Positions 5,281 through 7,867 of a DNA stretch of 7,867 nucleotides are shown in pieces. Every line of letters begins with the position of its first letter. The first letter of the stretch is position 1. Source of the stretch: Hungateiclostridiaceae bacterium UBA3922 (GTDB lineage: Bacteria > Bacillota > Clostridia > Acetivibrionales > DTU013); assembly GCA_002386045.1 (NCBI GenBank), contig DGEQ01000044.1, forward strand, positions 1,729 to 9,595, written 5' to 3'. A program made the position numbers and the translations under genes. Below the pieces are notes generated by a model. That model was not told the origin of the DNA, ran no database searches, and was given only the letters and a program-made list of their open reading frames with translations.

Positions 5281-6389
5281 TCGACTACAAATCGGCCGGT
5301 GTTGATGTGGAAGCCGGTTATGAGGCCGTGAAGCTCATGAAGGACGACGTCAGGCGCACTTACAGGCCGGAAGTCCTTACTGACATCGGAGGATTCGGCG
5401 GGCTGTTCGCACTGGCCAGGGACAAGTACGAGGAACCGGTGCTGGTCTCGGGCACTGATGGTGTGGGGACGAAGCTGAAGATCGCGTTCGTAATGGACAA
5501 GCATGACACGATAGGTATCGATGCCGTAGCGATGTGCGTCAACGATATCGTGTGCTCGGGCGCTGAACCGCTGTTTTTCCTCGATTATATCGCCTGCGGC
5601 AAAAACAAGCCTGAAAGGATCGCGCAGATAGTAAAAGGAGTTGCCGACGGCTGTGTCATGGCGGGCTGTGCGCTCATAGGAGGCGAAACCGCCGAGATGC
5701 CCGGCTTTTACCCGGAGGACGAATATGACCTGGCCGGTTTTGCAGTTGGCATAGTTGACAGAAAGAAGATGATCGACGGGAGCAGTATAAAGGAAGGAGA
5801 CAGGCTGGTCGGCCTGGCATCCTCCGGCCTGCACAGCAACGGCTACTCGCTGGTCAGGAAGCTCCTGAACCCCAACAGGGAGAAACTGAGCGAACATATC
5901 GGGATGCTCGACTCGACCCTGGGAGAGGAACTCCTGAAACCGACCAGGATCTACGTAAAATCCATACTTGCAGCAAAGGAAAGGTTCAATATAAAAGGCA
6001 TCGCGCACATCACCGGGGGCGGGTTCATCGAAAACATCCCGAGGATGATCCCGGACGGTCTGCGGGCAAGGATACATATCGGCACATGGCCCATACAGCC
6101 GATATTCTCGCTGCTCCAGGAACTCGGCAAGATCACCGTGGAGAGCATCTACAACACGTTCAACATGGGCATCGGCATGGTGCTCGCCGTCGATCCGGGT
6201 GAGGCTGACGGCATCGTCGGTTATCTCGAATCGCTCGGAGAGAAGGCATATATCATCGGAGAGATAGTCAGCGGCGAAAAGGGCGTTGAACTGTGCGGAC
6301 CCGGGAATGCAGCAAGCGTGGCGGCAGATATGCCCGAAGCCGATGAAGAAGCGGGATATGGCGGTTCGGGTGAAGGCAGCCCGGAATGA
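5277..6389 (+). CDS. purM: Phosphoribosylformylglycinamidine cyclo-ligase (AIR synthetase)
   Basis: Cytoplasmic enzyme that closes the imidazole ring: FGAM plus ATP to AIR, step 5 of IMP synthesis. The ATG at 5277 overlaps the purE stop (ATGA), so no separate binding site is needed, although AGGAGG lies at 5261-5266. Motifs in order: VSGTDGVGTKLKIAF (57-71), CVNDIVCSGAEPLFFLDY (87-104), GCALIGGETAEMPGFY (130-145), GLASSGLHSNGYSLVRK (179-195), HITGGGFIENIPRM (244-257) and FNMGIGMVL (295-303). These are the standard PurM/HypE-fold ATP-binding and dimer elements. The usual length is about 345; this protein has 370, because a Gly/Glu/Ala-rich acidic tail of about 31 residues (340-370) follows the normal end. 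The tail looks dispensable and may be another low-complexity addition. Confidence 0.96.
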   Translation: MIDYKSAGVDVEAGYEAVKLMKDDVRRTYRPEVLTDIGGFGGLFALARDKYEEPVLVSGTDGVGTKLKIAFVMDKHDTIGIDAVAMCVNDIVCSGAEPLFFLDYIACGKNKPERIAQIVKGVADGCVMAGCALIGGETAEMPGFYPEDEYDLAGFAVGIVDRKKMIDGSSIKEGDRLVGLASSGLHSNGYSLVRKLLNPNREKLSEHIGMLDSTLGEELLKPTRIYVKSILAAKERFNIKGIAHITGGGFIENIPRMIPDGLRARIHIGTWPIQPIFSLLQELGKITVESIYNTFNMGIGMVLAVDPGEADGIVGYLESLGEKAYIIGEIVSGEKGVELCGPGNAASVAADMPEADEEAGYGGSGEGSPE

Positions 6390-6435
6390 GACATATAACG
6401 TTTCCTGAATAAAACTGAAAGGCTGGATCTGGAGA

Positions 6436-7059
6436 ATGTTCAAGCTCGGAGTGATGGTGTCCGGCGGCGGCACCAACCTGCAGGCCATAATAGACAAAAT
6501 AAAAAGCGGTTACCTTGAAGGCTGCAGCATAGCTACTGTCGTTTCCAGCAGGAAGGACGCATACGCGCTGGAGCGGGCGAAGCAGAACGACATTCCCGCC
6601 GTATGCATATCGAAAAAAAACTACGCCTCGGAAGAAGACTACGACAGGGCGCTTATAGAACATTTCGGACGCTATGATGTGGACCTCGTCGTCCTGGCAG
6701 GCTTCCTTTCGATGCTTGGCAAAAACTTCATCGATACTTACAGGAACCGGATCATCAACGTCCATCCGTCATTGATCCCGGCATTCTGCGGCAAAGGGCA
6801 TTACGGCATCATACCGCACCAGAAAGCGCTTGAATACGGCGTCAAGGTGACGGGTGCGACCGTACACTTTGTCGATTACGAATACGACAGCGGCCCTATC
6901 ATACTGCAGAAAGCCGTTGAAGTCATGGACGATGACACTCCCGAATCGCTGCAGCTTAGAGTCATGCAGCAGGCGGAGTGGGAACTGCTGCCGAAGGCGA
7001 TAAAGCTGTTCATGGAAGGAAGGCTCGTTGTCGAAGGCAGGAAGGTCAGGATCATCTGA
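6436..7059 (+). CDS. purN: Phosphoribosylglycinamide formyltransferase (GART)
   Basis: Cytoplasmic enzyme of step 3 of IMP synthesis; it moves the formyl group of 10-formyltetrahydrofolate onto GAR. The 207 residues match the usual length. Motifs: VSGGGTNLQAI (8-18, phosphate loop), VVLAGFLSML (85-94), then the catalytic stretch RIINVHPSLIPAF (105-117) with Asn108 and His110, and DSGPII (151-156) with catalytic Asp151. The CGKGHYG segment (118-124) in place of the proteobacterial loop is, as I recall, common in clostridial PurN. ATG 6436 lies 46 bp after purM. A GGAG ends only one base before the ATG, too close to work well, so initiation may rely on AAAGG at 6417-6421 or on coupling to purM. 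A repeat spacer, not a gene, follows. Confidence 0.95.
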   Translation: MFKLGVMVSGGGTNLQAIIDKIKSGYLEGCSIATVVSSRKDAYALERAKQNDIPAVCISKKNYASEEDYDRALIEHFGRYDVDLVVLAGFLSMLGKNFIDTYRNRIINVHPSLIPAFCGKGHYGIIPHQKALEYGVKVTGATVHFVDYEYDSGPIILQKAVEVMDDDTPESLQLRVMQQAEWELLPKAIKLFMEGRLVVEGRKVRII

Positions 7060-7074
7060 GAGATACGCGCAATC

Positions 7075-7204
7075 CGTCGGCCGGAACTGTGCTGCCCGAC
7101 GACAGGATTTGTGCAGCTCGCCGTCCGGACCTGGGCGGTGCGCCGTCCGGATCCACACGGCTCGAAGGCCGGATCTGAGCGGTCCAACGTCCGGGTTGCA
7201 CAGC
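7075..7204. repeat. 22-bp degenerate tandem repeat between purN and purH
   Basis: Units begin at 7075, 7097, 7119, 7141, 7163 and 7185; the first five are exactly 22 bp and the sixth about 20. The clearest pair starts cgccgtccgga (7119 and 7141), with cgaaggccgga at 7163 and cgtcggccgga at 7075. Neighbouring units fold together: GGAC-GGCG (7127-7130 and 7134-7137) with CGCC-GTCC (7141-7148) over a GTG loop. The period is not a multiple of three. No T-run follows, so it is not an obvious terminator, but such folding inside an operon could reduce expression of purH. Confidence 0.8.
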
Positions 7205-7349
7205 CGACAGCCGAAGGAGTCATGCGCAAAAGAGATATCTGCGGTTCCCCGGCTCAAAGGAATATGAGCAGTCCGTCGGATTTACCTGAGCCGCGGGCTC
7301 ACTGAAGCAAGATGTATATGGATCATATATATAAAGGAAGGGAAATGGA
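7205..7349 (+). promoter_or_regulatory. purH upstream region with two triloop hairpins
   Basis: TGAGCC-GCG-GGCTCA (7287-7301) and TATATG-GAT-CATATA (7315-7329) are perfect 6-bp stems with 3-nt loops. The second is AT-rich and ends just before the strong binding site AAGGAAGGG (7335-7343) of purH. No good -35/-10 pair is visible, so purH may be co-transcribed with purN through the repeat. Roles of the hairpins are unknown. Confidence 0.4.
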
Positions 7350-7867
7350 ATGATAAAACGTGTATTGATCAGCGTATCGGACAAGACCGGCGTTGTTGAG
7401 CTGGCAAAGGCTCTTGCCGGGCGCGGGGTCGAGATTATATCGACAGGAGGGACATTCAAAACGCTTTCGGCGGCAGGCATCGATGTCATCAACATCTCCG
7501 ACATCACGGGCTTCCCGGAATGCCTCGACGGCAGGGTCAAGACGCTGCATCCGAAAGTGCACGCGGGGATACTGGCCATACGCGGCAACGAGGACCACAT
7601 GAAACAGCTGCAGGAACTGGGTATCGGAACGATAGACATGGTGGTCATCAACCTTTATCCTTTCAAACAGACGATACTCAAAGAAGGCGTCACGCTTGAG
7701 GAAGCCATCGAAAACATAGACATAGGCGGACCAACGATGCTCAGAGCTGCTGCAAAGAATCACCAGGACGTGGTTGTCGTAGTGGATCCTGCGGATTATC
7801 CAAAGGTACTCGAAGAGATCGAGGCGACAGGTGATGTGTCGCTGGAAACGAAATTCAGGCTGGCATA
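7350..7867 (+). CDS. purH: Bifunctional AICAR transformylase / IMP cyclohydrolase, N-terminal part
   Basis: The last two steps of IMP synthesis: formylation of AICAR and ring closure of FAICAR to IMP. The window ends after about 172 codons, so only the N-terminal MGS-like IMP cyclohydrolase domain is seen; the transformylase domain would lie beyond. ATG 7350 follows AAGGAAGGG (7335-7343) with good spacing and gives MIKRVLISVSDKTGVVELAK. Further motifs are ISTGGTFKTL (30-39), LDGRVKTLHPKVHAGIL (59-75), INLYPF and IDIGGPTMLRAAAKNH, which carry the cyclohydrolase active site. An ATG at 7345 only opens a two-codon frame (ATG GAA TGA) that overlaps this start. Nothing in the visible part looks broken; the missing end is due to the window edge. 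Confidence 0.95.
   Translation, partial: MIKRVLISVSDKTGVVELAKALAGRGVEIISTGGTFKTLSAAGIDVINISDITGFPECLDGRVKTLHPKVHAGILAIRGNEDHMKQLQELGIGTIDMVVINLYPFKQTILKEGVTLEEAIENIDIGGPTMLRAAAKNHQDVVVVVDPADYPKVLEEIEATGDVSLETKFRLA

Noticed and set aside
4812..6497. 561-codon open frame on the - strand opposite purE and purM
   Set aside because: It lies wholly antisense to two well-recognised enzymes, has no family motifs or ribosome binding site, and arises from codon bias of the + strand genes.
7127..7148. Intrinsic terminator after purN
   Set aside because: A GC-rich stem forms between repeat units, but no T-run follows.
7222..7305. 27-codon open frame starting with ATG at 7222, with AAGGAG at 7214-7219
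   Set aside because: The binding site is only 2 nt from the ATG, the product has no recognisable features, and it runs through the 7287-7301 hairpin; a leader peptide cannot be excluded but is not supported.

Overview
The window reads as a stretch of a Clostridia-type (Firmicutes) chromosome with moderate GC. The taxon is inferred from protein flavour (TIGR01212-type radical SAM protein, DUF368 protein, AzgA-type NCS2 permease, class I PurE, clostridial-type PurN), from strong GGAGG-like ribosome binding sites, and from co-directional genes. I cannot name genus or species. All supported genes are on the + strand.

Layout. Positions 1-158 hold a degenerate 20-bp tandem repeat and two back-to-back hairpins. 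A radical SAM protein follows (159-1301); its cluster-binding loop carries an unusual insertion. Next is about 500 bp of non-coding degenerate repeat (1302-1800). It has ten copies of CATCGG and a 56-bp tandem duplication. A DUF368 polyprenyl-phosphate transporter (1822-2826) follows, with a repeat-rich hydrophilic loop, and ends at a weak terminator. A consensus-like promoter with a palindrome between its -35 and -10 boxes then drives a leader of about 235 nt and an NCS2 purine permease (3175-4548). After a clear intrinsic terminator comes a de novo purine cluster: purE (4741-5280), purM (5277-6389, overlapping purE by 4 nt), purN (6436-7059), a 290-bp spacer with a 22-bp tandem repeat, and purH (7350 to the right edge, truncated by the window).

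Functional logic. The right half is about purines. The permease probably imports nucleobases. PurN, PurM, PurE and PurH are steps 3, 5, 6 and 9-10 of IMP synthesis. The genes purF, purD, purL, purK, purC and purB are not in the window, and purE is joined directly to purM.

The most unusual theme is repeat growth. Short, degenerate tandem repeats occupy three spacers (periods about 20, 14-15 plus 56, and 22 bp). Two protein loops (radical SAM and DUF368) hold in-frame insertions with internal duplications, and PurM has a low-complexity tail. Perfect short-loop hairpins are also more common in the spacers than chance predicts. I found no CRISPR array, transposase, phage gene, tRNA or rRNA, and no known riboswitch consensus that I could match with confidence.
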